The notes beneath the pieces are model-generated. The model saw only the letters and a list, made by a program, of their open reading frames with translations. It ran no database searches and had not been told where the DNA came from. A stretch of DNA of 7,016 nucleotides. Origin: an uncultured Christensenella sp. (GTDB taxonomy: Bacteria; Bacillota; Clostridia; Christensenellales; Borkfalkiaceae). This document shows positions 1 through 5,979 of the stretch, piece after piece. Both the position numbers and the translations under genes were made by a program. The stretch covers positions 1-7,016 of the forward strand of contig CAJUGP010000069.1 in assembly GCA_910586365.1 (NCBI GenBank), read 5' to 3'. Position 1 is the stretch's first letter, and each line of letters begins with the position of its first letter.

Positions 1-126
1 TCTGTCATTCCGAGCTTGTCGAGGAATCTGACAAGACGTTTCGACTTCGCTCAACGTGACAGGCTTTTCCGCTCAACGTGACAGGCTTTTCCGCTCAACG
101 TGACAGGGACGGACGCTCAACGTGAC
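1..126. repeat. Composite intergenic repeat, copy A (60-bp core plus three 22-bp units)
   Basis: A 60-bp core (1-60) is followed by three head-to-tail 22-bp units (61-82, 83-104, 105-126). The first two units are identical and the third has diverged in its left half. The core starts with TGTCATTCCGAGC and ends with GCTCAACGTGAC(A), which are imperfect inverted repeats of each other (9 of 13 positions). Inside it CTTGTC (15-20) and GACAAG (30-35) form a perfect 6-bp stem around a 9-base loop. The core recurs at 271 and 421. Nothing here looks coding. This resembles the REP/MITE-like intergenic repeats common in gut Clostridia genomes. Confidence 0.85.
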
Positions 127-133
127 AATGCCC

Positions 134-270
134 CACTGTCGTCCGCCGCGCACCCACTGTCATCCGAGCGCCCTCTGTCGTCCGGGCGCCCCCTCTGTCA
201 TTCCGAGCGCCCCCTCTGTCATTCCGAGCGCCCTCTGTCGTCCGAGCGCCCCTCTGTCGTCCGGGCGCCC
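134..270. repeat. Degenerate tandem array of about 20-bp units
   Basis: About seven head-to-tail units of 19-21 bp have the pattern CTGTCRTTCCGAGCGCCCC, with substitutions (CATT/CGT, GAG/GGG) and one-base length changes. Each unit is essentially the left end of the 60-bp core (TGTCATTCCGAGC) plus a C-rich linker, and the last unit runs directly into core copy B at 271. Variable unit length and sequence, and units with no unique spacers between them, rule out a CRISPR array. The open frames across it are translations of the repeat and are not called as genes. Confidence 0.8.
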
Positions 271-374
271 TCTGTCATTCCGAGCTTGCCGAGGAATCTG
301 ACAAGACGTTTCGACTTCGCTCAACGTGACAGGCTTTTCCACTCAATGTGACAGGCTTTTCCGCTCAATGTGAC
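271..374. repeat. Composite intergenic repeat, copy B (60-bp core plus two 22-bp units)
   Basis: The core at 271-330 matches copy A except for one base (T to C at 289), which weakens the internal 6-bp stem. Two 22-bp units follow (331-352, 353-374). Both carry CAATGTGAC where copy A has CAACGTGAC, so these two units probably share a more recent ancestor with each other than with those of copy A. Confidence 0.85.
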
Positions 375-378
375 AAGA

Positions 379-420
379 CCCTCTGTCGTCCAGGCGCCCC
401 TCTGTCATTCCGAGCGCCCC
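379..420. repeat. Short tandem array of about 20-bp units
   Basis: Two further units of the left-arm repeat (CTCTGTCGTCCAGGCGCC and CTCTGTCATTCCGAGCGCC type) lie between copies B and C and lead directly into core copy C at 421. This repeats the arrangement of the longer array before copy B. Confidence 0.75.
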
Positions 421-502
421 TCTGTCATTCCGAGCTTGTCGAGGAATCTGACAAGACGTTTCGACTTCGCTCAACGTGACAGACTTTTCCGCTCAACGTG
501 AC
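421..502. repeat. Composite intergenic repeat, copy C (60-bp core plus one 22-bp unit)
   Basis: The core at 421-480 is identical to copy A over all 60 bases. It is followed by a single 22-bp unit (481-502) with one change (AGACTTTTCC for AGGCTTTTCC). The repeat block fades out near 508, before the terminator at 554. The stretch 509-553 shows no recognisable feature. Confidence 0.85.
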
Positions 503-553
503 AGGGCAGAACGGACGCGCTCATGACTGGTCGGAACGTGCATTCCATAAAAC

Positions 554-587
554 AAAAACAGGTTCGGGAAAACCCGAACCTGTTTTT
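554..587 (-). terminator. Intrinsic terminator of the zinc-ribbon gene
   Basis: A perfect 15-bp inverted repeat (554-568 with 573-587) surrounds an AAAA loop. The core stem is ACAGGTTCGGG/CCCGAACCTGT, flanked by A5 on the left and T5 on the right, so it can terminate on both strands. It lies 12 bp past the stop codon of the minus-strand gene and would also shield that gene from transcription out of the repeat block. Confidence 0.93.
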
Positions 588-598
588 ATTTACTCCGA

Positions 599-1072
599 TC
601 AAAAATCGTCGTCCTCTTCGTCGTCATCGTCGTCATCGTCGCCGCCGAGCGTGTAAATCTCGTCGCCCGTAACGTATTCGAGGTCGTCCTCTTCGCTCTC
701 GTTCACGTATATTTCGTCCTCTTCCTCTTCGTCTGCCTCGTCAAACGTTTCGCCGATATCCTCGATCTCCCCGTCAAGCTCGGTGGTGTCGTCGTCGAGA
801 TATTCGCGCCATTCGTCGTCCTCTTCGATATTCGGCTCTTCTTCCTCGTATTCCGCCTTGCTGCGGCATTCCTCGCACATTTTTTCGCCCGTGCGCATCA
901 TGTTCTCGCCGCAGACGGGGCAAAGCTCGGTAAGCACCTCTTCCTCTTCTTCGATTTCGTCGAAGTCCGTGCGGATCCCCTTCATTTCTTTTAAGCAAGG
1001 ATCGCAATATTCCTGTTTTTCCGCGTCGATATAGTTCAGCTCACAGCGCGGGCACTTGATATAACGTACCAA
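599..1072 (-). CDS. Small double zinc-ribbon protein with long acidic tail, function unknown
   Basis: 157 residues. Two Cys4 zinc-ribbon motifs are visible: C7-x2-C10 with C23-x2-C26, and C51-x2-C54 (CPVCG) with C66-x2-C69. An acidic linker (36-45) separates them. From about residue 74 to the end the chain is mostly Asp and Glu, probably disordered, and finishes with an almost pure Asp/Glu run ending in Phe. There is no signal peptide or membrane segment, so it is probably cytosolic. Zinc ribbons of this kind commonly mediate nucleic-acid or protein contacts, and acidic tails can mimic DNA or bind basic partners. The start is TTG at 1072, fixed by GGAGGG six bases upstream; the nearby ATG is out of frame. 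It is a single-gene unit with its own promoter and terminator. I do not recognise a named family, and the role is open. Confidence 0.85.
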   Translation of the reverse strand: MVRYIKCPRCELNYIDAEKQEYCDPCLKEMKGIRTDFDEIEEEEEVLTELCPVCGENMMRTGEKMCEECRSKAEYEEEEPNIEEDDEWREYLDDDTTELDGEIEDIGETFDEADEEEEDEIYVNESEEDDLEYVTGDEIYTLGGDDDDDDDEEDDDF

Positions 1073-1078
1073 AACATT

Positions 1079-1084
1079 CCCTCC
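1079..1084 (-). promoter_or_regulatory. Ribosome binding site that fixes a TTG start
   Basis: On the minus strand GGAGGG is followed by six bases and then TTG GTA CGT. An ATG overlaps the spacer but is in another frame. No in-frame ATG precedes the first zinc-ribbon cysteines, so TTG is the only reasonable start. Confidence 0.8.
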
Positions 1085-1113
1085 GTTTCGCGCATTGCCC
1101 TACGGGCTAATAA

Positions 1114-1142
1114 ATTATATTAGTATTTATTTTTTTTGTAAA
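1114..1142 (-). promoter_or_regulatory. Housekeeping-sigma promoter of the zinc-ribbon gene
   Basis: On the minus strand TTTACA (1142-1137) and TATAAT (1119-1114) are separated by exactly 17 bp in an A/T-rich context. The -10 is perfect and the -35 matches TTGACA at 4 of 6 positions. Transcription would start near 1107. A small GCCC-GTA-GGGC stem (1097-1107) lies at the very start of the leader. Confidence 0.8.
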
Positions 1143-1233
1143 CTGTTTTTTTATGCGTTCTAAAAAATTTTTGCTCTTTTTTTCAAAAATTTTTCCCGAC
1201 CGCCTTATTTTTTGCAAAAAACGCCGCCTTCCG

Positions 1234-1268
1234 CAAAAAAACTCCCCGCATTGCGGGGAGCGTTTTTT
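1234..1268 (-). terminator. Intrinsic terminator of the lipoprotein gene
   Basis: The stem CTCCCCGC (1242-1249) with GCGGGGAG (1253-1260) has a 3-base loop. On the minus strand it is followed by a T-run (read from the A-run 1234-1241). The right-hand T-run (1263-1268) overlaps the stop codon of the upstream gene, so the hairpin begins almost at the end of translation. Confidence 0.92.
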
Positions 1269-3663
1269 ATTCTTCGGGCTTTTCTTCCTCTTCTTGCGTC
1301 GGCTCTTCGGCAGGCGTTTCTGCCTCTTCCGTCTCTTCGGAAGGCTCCTGCGCCGTTTCCTGCACCGTTTCGTCCGCTTGCCCGTCCGCGCCGCTTTCGT
1401 CGCCCTGCGCCGCTTCTTCGCTGCCGTACGAATATACGTCGACGTTCTTGTCGTCCGTCGTATCCACTTCCATTCTCTTCTTGGGCTGCTTCTCTTCCTT
1501 CTTCTTGCGGCGGAGAACGACGAACACCGCCGCGCCCGCTGCGCCCGCTACGACGACGAAGATCGAAATTCCGATCAGCATCCATGCCCACCAGGCAAGA
1601 CCGCCGTCCTCTTCCTGCGGCTTGTAGTTGGCAAGCGCGGTTTTCCAATACTCCGTTTCGCTCGTTTCGTCCGCCTCGCTCTTCTGCCCGATAAAGGTGA
1701 TGAACGCGCTCTGAACGCGGTACTTCACGCCGTCGCCGTTCAGCTCTTCCACAAATTCGACGTCTTTGCCTTCGCTGAACGCCCTGAAAATTTCCTGCTC
1801 GTCCTCTTTATAGAGGTAATTGTTCTTTTTGCCGAGCGCTTCCGCGTCTTGAATGTTCTGCCAGAACTGCTCGTTCTTACCCGTATAGAAATAATACTTG
1901 ATCGGCGCGGACAGGTTGGAATAGTCCTTGGTCACTTTGGCAAGATACCCTTCTTCACCCATCACCAAATCGTAAAGATCGTTGCGTTCCTCGATCTCGG
2001 CGGCGGTCATGAGATTGCCGCTTTCGTTTTTGAGATCGAACGTGTAAACGTAGTTATACGAAGTCGAGGCGACCGTTTCCGAATTGGCGAAGAATACCAC
2101 GTTGTCGATAATTTCGTAATTATACCAACTGCTCGCATGCTCGACGCCCGTCAGCTTGACCGTTCTGAACGCTTCGTTGCCGCCCTCGCTGCCGGCGAAT
2201 TCGAGGTGGGAATAATTGTCTATCTCGCCGTTATAGGCGACGCGCTGCACGGAATTGCCGTTACCGCTCGATTTGGTGTAATACACGTAATCGTACACGC
2301 TGTCCGACTCGGCGTCGCGGGAAACGAGCGTTGCGCCGCTTTCGTCGTACGCGATCTCCAAATCGCCCGTCGCGCCCGTTGCGCCGTACTGTATGTTGCG
2401 CCCCTCGCCGTCGTTGATGACGTCGGCGCGGAAGATCGAGCTGTCTTTTACATAAAGGTAATGGTGTTTGACGTTGTTCGCGCTATCCTCGTCGATATAG
2501 AAGATCGCCTTGGAATCGGCTTTCGAGGCATTGCCCTTGCTCGCAACCACTTCGAGATGCCCGTCGGTTGCGCCCGTTTTGTAAACGCTGTTGCCGAGAA
2601 TGGAGTTCCACTCTCCGCCTAATTTGCTTTCGCTCAGATAATACAGTCCGGTGCTGTCCGAATTGCTTAGCGAACGGGTGAAATAAATGCCGTCGTTGTT
2701 ATAAGCCTGCAACGTGTAGGTGTAACCCACAATAGGGAGCGCTTCCGTACCCGTTTTTTCGTAATCGGGCGAAAAACGCGTATCGAATTCCCCGCTCGTT
2801 TTGCCGATTCCGTCGAGCACGATCGAACCGAAGTTGACGTAAGGCGATTTGCCGTCGTTCTCTTTATCGATCCACTCCTGATCGAGCTTGAAATCGTGCG
2901 CCGCTTCGGTCGCGTCCGCGCGCACGCGGTAGATCTGATTGTATTTATAGTCGGTGCCGCCGCCCGTGGTATCGATCCAGCCTTTTACGGGCATCGTGTA
3001 ATACACGTAAGGATCGGTCTTATCGCCGCTGTTGAGCACGTATGCGCTCATCGAAGAAACCAGCAGCGTATCGGTACCCGTCGAGGTGTTGTAAGAATGC
3101 AGATTGTTGTTTTCCACGTACAGCACGTACACGACGCCGTCCACTTCGACGAAACGGTACACCGTCGAATTTTCGGTGGCGTGGAAATACTGTTTCACGT
3201 CCGACCCGTCGAGCTTGGCGCTCTTGAAATCGAGGTAATCTGATTCGACTTTACCCGACGTATTCTCGACGTTGTTGGGCGTCGCGTAATACACACGCGC
3301 ATCGGCGCCCTCGCCGTAGATATAAACACCCGCGCTGTAATCGGACGAGGAGAGCAGCGAAGGCACGACGATCTCCGCCTTGTTTTCACCCTTGGCAAGA
3401 TCGCTCTTCTTTTCGCGCATGAGAGCGCCCTTGACGACTTTACCGTAGGTATTGTCGGAAGTGTACGCTTCCACGCCGTTGATGAAATAGTAATAATCCC
3501 CCGTCGTAACGACGAAGCCGCCGTTCGAGGTCACGCTCTCTTTCGTCGCGCTCGTATCGGGCGCAACCTTCACGGTCGGTCCGCACGCGGCAAGCGACAG
3601 CGTTCCCGCGGCAAGCACCGCCGCGACCGATAAAACAGAAAGTTTTTTGAAAAGCTTACGCAT
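1267..3663 (-). CDS. Large lipoprotein with C-terminal membrane anchor and acidic tail (DUF5050-like repeats)
   Basis: 798 residues. The N-terminus is a lipoprotein signal: KKLSV basic segment, hydrophobic stretch and lipobox LAAC, with Cys27 the predicted lipidated residue followed by Gly. Residues about 50-680 form the extracellular part, with recurring Tyr-rich strands (DYYYFING 56-63, RVYYATPN 123-130, YVYYTMPV 219-226, IFYIDEDS 387-394, YVYYTKSS 459-466). This resembles the beta-propeller-like DUF5050 repeats of clostridial surface proteins; the assignment is by pattern only. A Trp-rich hydrophobic helix (about 689-717) is followed by RRKKK and an 81-residue Glu-rich tail, placed in the cytosol by the positive-inside rule. 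Two membrane anchors on one protein are unusual. ATG 3663 has AAGGA 6-8 bases upstream. It is probably a monocistronic surface protein, maybe sensing or binding a cell-envelope ligand; no enzymatic motif is seen. Confidence 0.9.
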   Translation of the reverse strand: MRKLFKKLSVLSVAAVLAAGTLSLAACGPTVKVAPDTSATKESVTSNGGFVVTTGDYYYFINGVEAYTSDNTYGKVVKGALMREKKSDLAKGENKAEIVVPSLLSSSDYSAGVYIYGEGADARVYYATPNNVENTSGKVESDYLDFKSAKLDGSDVKQYFHATENSTVYRFVEVDGVVYVLYVENNNLHSYNTSTGTDTLLVSSMSAYVLNSGDKTDPYVYYTMPVKGWIDTTGGGTDYKYNQIYRVRADATEAAHDFKLDQEWIDKENDGKSPYVNFGSIVLDGIGKTSGEFDTRFSPDYEKTGTEALPIVGYTYTLQAYNNDGIYFTRSLSNSDSTGLYYLSESKLGGEWNSILGNSVYKTGATDGHLEVVASKGNASKADSKAIFYIDEDSANNVKHHYLYVKDSSIFRADVINDGEGRNIQYGATGATGDLEIAYDESGATLVSRDAESDSVYDYVYYTKSSGNGNSVQRVAYNGEIDNYSHLEFAGSEGGNEAFRTVKLTGVEHASSWYNYEIIDNVVFFANSETVASTSYNYVYTFDLKNESGNLMTAAEIEERNDLYDLVMGEEGYLAKVTKDYSNLSAPIKYYFYTGKNEQFWQNIQDAEALGKKNNYLYKEDEQEIFRAFSEGKDVEFVEELNGDGVKYRVQSAFITFIGQKSEADETSETEYWKTALANYKPQEEDGGLAWWAWMLIGISIFVVVAGAAGAAVFVVLRRKKKEEKQPKKRMEVDTTDDKNVDVYSYGSEEAAQGDESGADGQADETVQETAQEPSEETEEAETPAEEPTQEEEEKPEE

Positions 3664-3756
3664 AACAGTTCCTTATCTTCCCCGCCGCAAAACCGCGGTA
3701 CGGGTACTGAATATTTCTCGTCGGGACACAATTCTTGTTCTAACGATACGATTTTC

Positions 3757-3785
3757 ATTATATACTAAATCAAGCTCTTTTGCAA
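3757..3785 (-). promoter_or_regulatory. Promoter of the lipoprotein gene
   Basis: On the minus strand TTGCAA (3785-3780) and TATAAT (3762-3757) have a 17-bp spacer. The -10 is perfect and the -35 matches at 4 of 6 positions. The leader to the ATG at 3663 would be about 85 bases. TTGCAA is its own reverse complement, and on the plus strand TATACT (3761-3766) overlaps the minus -10, so a weak divergent promoter for the gene at 3845 may share this DNA. Confidence 0.72.
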
Positions 3786-3844
3786 TCAAAAAACGAAGAG
3801 AGTGCAATATTTTTTTGCGAAATTTTGCAGGACGGGGTGAAATC

Positions 3845-4078
3845 ATGGAGAAATTCGGCATTTTCGAGTTGTTGGACGCGCTTTCCGCCGTCGTCCTCGA
3901 CGGAGAGGAGAAACAGTCGCCGCAGAGAAACGACCGCGTTTACGATCCCCCCGTTTACGCTTCGGCGCAGACGGAAGAAAAAAACAACAGTGAGCAAAAC
4001 GAAACCCCGCCGAAAAAAGCGGGGTCGTACGCAATCGACGAATTTTACCGTCAGCACGATTCGCGCGCGAAAAAATAA
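3845..4078 (+). CDS. Small conserved-looking protein of unknown function
   Basis: 77 residues from ATG 3845, chosen because GGGGTGA lies six bases upstream. The frame stays open further upstream, but the longer form would run through the divergent promoter. The N-terminal 20 residues (MEKFGIFELLDALSAVVLDG) look like an amphipathic helix; the middle is polar and probably disordered, rich in Gln, Glu, Asn and Pro; the end (YAIDEFYRQHDSRAKK) is charged and could be a short helix. There is no signal peptide or membrane segment. A GC-rich dyad inside the 3' half (CCCCGC/GCGGGG near 4011-4026) lacks a T-run and is not a terminator. The stop lies 6 bp from the stop of the convergent hydrolase gene. 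I do not recognise the family; coding status rests on the ribosome binding site and on protein-like composition. Confidence 0.55.
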   Translation: MEKFGIFELLDALSAVVLDGEEKQSPQRNDRVYDPPVYASAQTEEKNNSEQNETPPKKAGSYAIDEFYRQHDSRAKK

Positions 4079-4084
4079 CCGCGC

Positions 4085-4927
4085 TTATCTTCTCGATACC
4101 GCGAACCCGCGCGATTGCAGCCAGGCAACGGCAAGCGATTTCCATTTGGCGGCACAGGGCGGCGCGGCGGGATCTTCGTCGCGCGTAAATCCGTTCATTA
4201 CGGTCAAACCATGGCAGCCCTCTTCAAATACGTGCAGCTCGAAGGGAACGCCCGCCTGCTTGTAAGCGCGCGCAAAACGGAAGGAGTTTTCCACGGGAAC
4301 GCAGTCGTCCGCCGCGGTATGCCAAATAAACGCGGGCGCGCTTTCCGCAGTCACGCGCGTTTCGAGCGAAAGCGCTTGCGCGATCGACGCATCGCCGCCC
4401 GAAATCGTTGCGATCGAATCGCCGTGCGTAACGCCCGCTTCCGCCGAGATCACGGGATAAGACAGCACGACCGCATCGGGACGAGCCGACGCCGCCTTCT
4501 TGCCGAGGGCGGTTTTTACGTGTTTATCCGCGAACAGCGTGGCAAGCATGGCGGTGAGATGTCCGCCCGCGGAGAATCCCGCAACGGCGATCTTATTTTG
4601 GTTGACGGCGTATTTTACGGCGTTCTCGCGCAGATAGGCGACCGCCATCGCCGCTTCGACAAGGGGCGCGGGATATGCCGTCTGCACGCTGTAATCGAGC
4701 AGAAAGGTTTGGAAGCCTTCCGCCGCGAACACGAACGCGACAGGCTCCGCCTCGCGCAGCGATCGCATCAAATACGCGCCGCCCGGCACGACGATCATGG
4801 CGGGGTAAGCATGGTCGGCGCCCGTTTCCGTAAAGACGTTGGTGGCGAACGACGTTAAGTATCCGCCCTGCGCGCCGCCGCGCGGCACGTTAAAATAGCC
4901 GTACAGATCGATTTTTTCGTAAATCAT
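4085..4927 (-). CDS. Alpha/beta hydrolase, carboxylesterase of the BD-FAE / acetyl-esterase type
   Basis: 280 residues with no signal peptide, so cytosolic. Family landmarks appear in the expected order: oxyanion-hole segment VVPGGAY (46-52), SLREAEPVA (57-64), LLDYS (76-80), nucleophile elbow GFSAGG with Ser119, acidic residue in HTAADDCVPVENS (Asp207 or Asp208) and catalytic His239 in EGCHGL. A PGG replaces the HGG of hormone-sensitive-lipase relatives, as in the BD-FAE branch (COG0657). These enzymes cleave short-chain esters, often acetyl groups on sugars or xylan fragments; the actual substrate is not deducible. ATG 4927 is preceded by AGGAGAGG. The gene lies directly behind the rpsI terminator, with no promoter seen in the 61-bp gap, so read-through from the ribosomal operon or a promoter inside rpsI is likely. 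No terminator separates it from the convergent small gene. Confidence 0.9.
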   Translation of the reverse strand: MIYEKIDLYGYFNVPRGGAQGGYLTSFATNVFTETGADHAYPAMIVVPGGAYLMRSLREAEPVAFVFAAEGFQTFLLDYSVQTAYPAPLVEAAMAVAYLRENAVKYAVNQNKIAVAGFSAGGHLTAMLATLFADKHVKTALGKKAASARPDAVVLSYPVISAEAGVTHGDSIATISGGDASIAQALSLETRVTAESAPAFIWHTAADDCVPVENSFRFARAYKQAGVPFELHVFEEGCHGLTVMNGFTRDEDPAAPPCAAKWKSLAVAWLQSRGFAVSRR

Positions 4928-4939
4928 TTCCCTCTCCTT

Positions 4940-4955
4940 TCACGCAAAAGCGTGA
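4940..4955 (-). other. Short hairpin next to the hydrolase ribosome binding site
   Basis: TCACGC and GCGTGA form a perfect 6-bp stem around a 4-base loop, placed between the rpsI terminator and the AGGAGAGG of the hydrolase gene. It could affect translation initiation or stabilise the 5' end of a read-through or processed transcript; that role is inference. Confidence 0.5.
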
Positions 4956-4956
4956 G

Positions 4957-4983
4957 AAAAAACCGACCGCGCATGCGGTCGGT
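4957..4983 (-). terminator. Intrinsic terminator of rplM-rpsI
   Basis: A perfect 9-bp stem, ACCGACCGC (4962-4970) with GCGGTCGGT (4975-4983), encloses the loop GCAT. On the minus strand it is followed by six T (read from 4962-4957). It starts 5 bp after the rpsI stop codon. Confidence 0.92.
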
Positions 4984-4988
4984 ATCGT

Positions 4989-5402
4989 TTATCTCTTCGA
5001 GAACTGAGGCGCGCGGCGTGCCTTTTTCAAACCGTACTTCTTGCGTTCCTTCACGCGGGGATCGCGCGTCAGGAAGCCCGCTTTTTTGAGCGCGGGGCGC
5101 GTTTCAGGTTCGCTCTGCAAAAGCGCTCTTGCGATGCCCAAACGGATCGCACCCGCCTGTCCCGTATAACCGCCGCCGATCACGTTGACGAAAATATCGT
5201 ATTTTCCGTCCGCGCCGACTTCGTTAAGAGGCTGTTTGACGATGTATTGAAGGGTGCCCATCGGGAAGTAATCCTCTAAGGCGCGGTCGTTAATGATAAT
5301 CGTGCCGCTGCCCGAAGGAATCAAGCGAACGCGCGCGATCGCCTTTTTGCGTCTGCCCGTGCCCCAAAATTGAATTTTCTTCTTCAAAGTTGCTTTCGCC
5401 AT
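4989..5402 (-). CDS. rpsI: 30S ribosomal protein S9
   Basis: 137 residues, close to the usual 130 with a slightly longer N-terminus. Recognised by FWGTGRRKKAIARVRL (12-27), the glycine-rich VIGGGYTGQAGAIRLGIARAL segment in the middle and the basic C-terminal tail ending RRAPQFSKR, whose terminal Lys-Arg reaches the P-site tRNA in known ribosome structures. It is part of the small subunit head. The ATG at 5402 follows GAGGTGA, and the gene begins 12 bp after the rplM stop, so the ribosome binding site sits in that gap and the pair is cotranscribed. A terminator follows directly. No odd residues were noticed. Confidence 0.98.
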   Translation of the reverse strand: MAKATLKKKIQFWGTGRRKKAIARVRLIPSGSGTIIINDRALEDYFPMGTLQYIVKQPLNEVGADGKYDIFVNVIGGGYTGQAGAIRLGIARALLQSEPETRPALKKAGFLTRDPRVKERKKYGLKKARRAPQFSKR

Positions 5403-5414
5403 ATTCTCACCTCA

Positions 5415-5846
5415 TTAAAATAATTTTAACGTCTCGGGCTTCTGCGCAGCATGGTTGTGCTCCGCGCCCTTGTAGACTTTGAGCTTCTTGATCGTCTGTC
5501 TGCCGAGGGAGTTTTTGGGCAGCATGCCGCGAACCGCCTCATAGACCATAAAGTCGCTCTTTTCTTCCAACAGCTTGCCGTAGGGAATTTCTTTGAGTCC
5601 GCCGATGTAACCCGTGTGGTAGCGGTGCATCTTGTCCTCTGCTTTTTTACCCGTTAAAACGACCTTGTCGCTGTTGATTACGATTACGAAATCGCCCGTG
5701 TCAACGTTCGGCGTGAACGAAGGCTTATTTTTGCCGCGCAAAATCGACGCGACCTTAGAGGCAAGCCTGCCGAGGGGAACTCCTTCGGCGTCCACAACGT
5801 ACCATTTTCTCTCGACGGTGCGAGCGTTTGCCATGTATGTTTTCAT
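5415..5846 (-). CDS. rplM: 50S ribosomal protein L13
   Basis: 143 residues, the normal length. Diagnostic segments are the N-terminal MKTYMANARTVERKWYVVDA, the following PLGRLASKVASILRGKNKPS, DTGDFVIVINSDKVVLTGKK in the first half, MHRYHTGYIGGLKE, and the late motif VRGMLPKNSLGRQ with the end AEHNHAAQKPETL. L13 binds 23S rRNA early in large-subunit assembly. ATG 5846 is preceded by AAGGAG with a 7-base spacer. It is the first gene of the rplM-rpsI operon, an order conserved across most bacteria, driven by the promoter at 5902-5930 and with a short hairpin leader. Confidence 0.98.
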   Translation of the reverse strand: MKTYMANARTVERKWYVVDAEGVPLGRLASKVASILRGKNKPSFTPNVDTGDFVIVINSDKVVLTGKKAEDKMHRYHTGYIGGLKEIPYGKLLEEKSDFMVYEAVRGMLPKNSLGRQTIKKLKVYKGAEHNHAAQKPETLKLF

Positions 5847-5872
5847 ATCTGTACTCCTTAAACACTCGTTAC

Positions 5873-5891
5873 ACGACGGAAAATCCGCCGT
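5873..5891 (-). promoter_or_regulatory. Leader hairpin of rplM, possible autoregulatory element
   Basis: In the roughly 50-base leader of rplM an 8-bp stem (one G-U pair, 3-base loop) forms from ACGGCGGA and TCCGTCGT on the minus strand. It ends 13 bases before the AAGGAG. Leaders with a hairpin ahead of rplM are known in Bacillota (the L13 leader family) and are thought to bind the ribosomal protein. Whether this is a member cannot be judged by eye. Confidence 0.4.
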
Positions 5892-5901
5892 TTACCACTT
5901 C

Positions 5902-5930
5902 ATTATAGGCAATCAAAAAAATTCCGTCAA
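5902..5930 (-). promoter_or_regulatory. Promoter of rplM-rpsI
   Basis: On the minus strand TTGACG (5930-5925) and TATAAT (5907-5902) are exactly 17 bp apart: a near-perfect housekeeping-sigma promoter with a T-rich spacer, fitting strong constitutive transcription of a ribosomal operon. Confidence 0.9.
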
Positions 5931-5979
5931 GCTGTTTTGCATTGCGATTTTGAGTTTTTTTGAAAAAAAGCGAAATTTT

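Noticed and set aside
100..351. Open frames on both strands through the repeat block, with Pro/Ser/Arg-rich translation
   Set aside because: The protein is only the translation of the tandem DNA repeats, with no ribosome binding site; unit lengths of 19-22 bp are not multiples of three.
134..420. Possible CRISPR array
   Set aside because: The repeats are contiguous and degenerate, vary in length, lack unique spacers of constant size, and have no cas genes nearby.
1153..2622. Long plus-strand open frame of 489 residues
   Set aside because: It is antisense to the lipoprotein gene. Its composition (Arg, Phe, Val, Leu rich) is that of a complementary-strand shadow and no domain is visible, while the minus-strand protein has a clear signal peptide and membrane helix.
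4011..4026. GC-rich dyad CCCCGC/GCGGGG as a terminator
   Set aside because: It lies inside the small gene, and no T-run follows on either strand.
4115..4858. Plus-strand open frame of 247 residues
   Set aside because: It is opposite the alpha/beta hydrolase, which has a full set of catalytic motifs; the plus-strand product is Arg/Gly/His rich with no recognisable fold.
5955..5969. T7-G-A7 dyad as the terminator of the SLOG gene
   Set aside because: The stem is only A-T pairs with a single-base loop, so it could not form a stable terminator hairpin.
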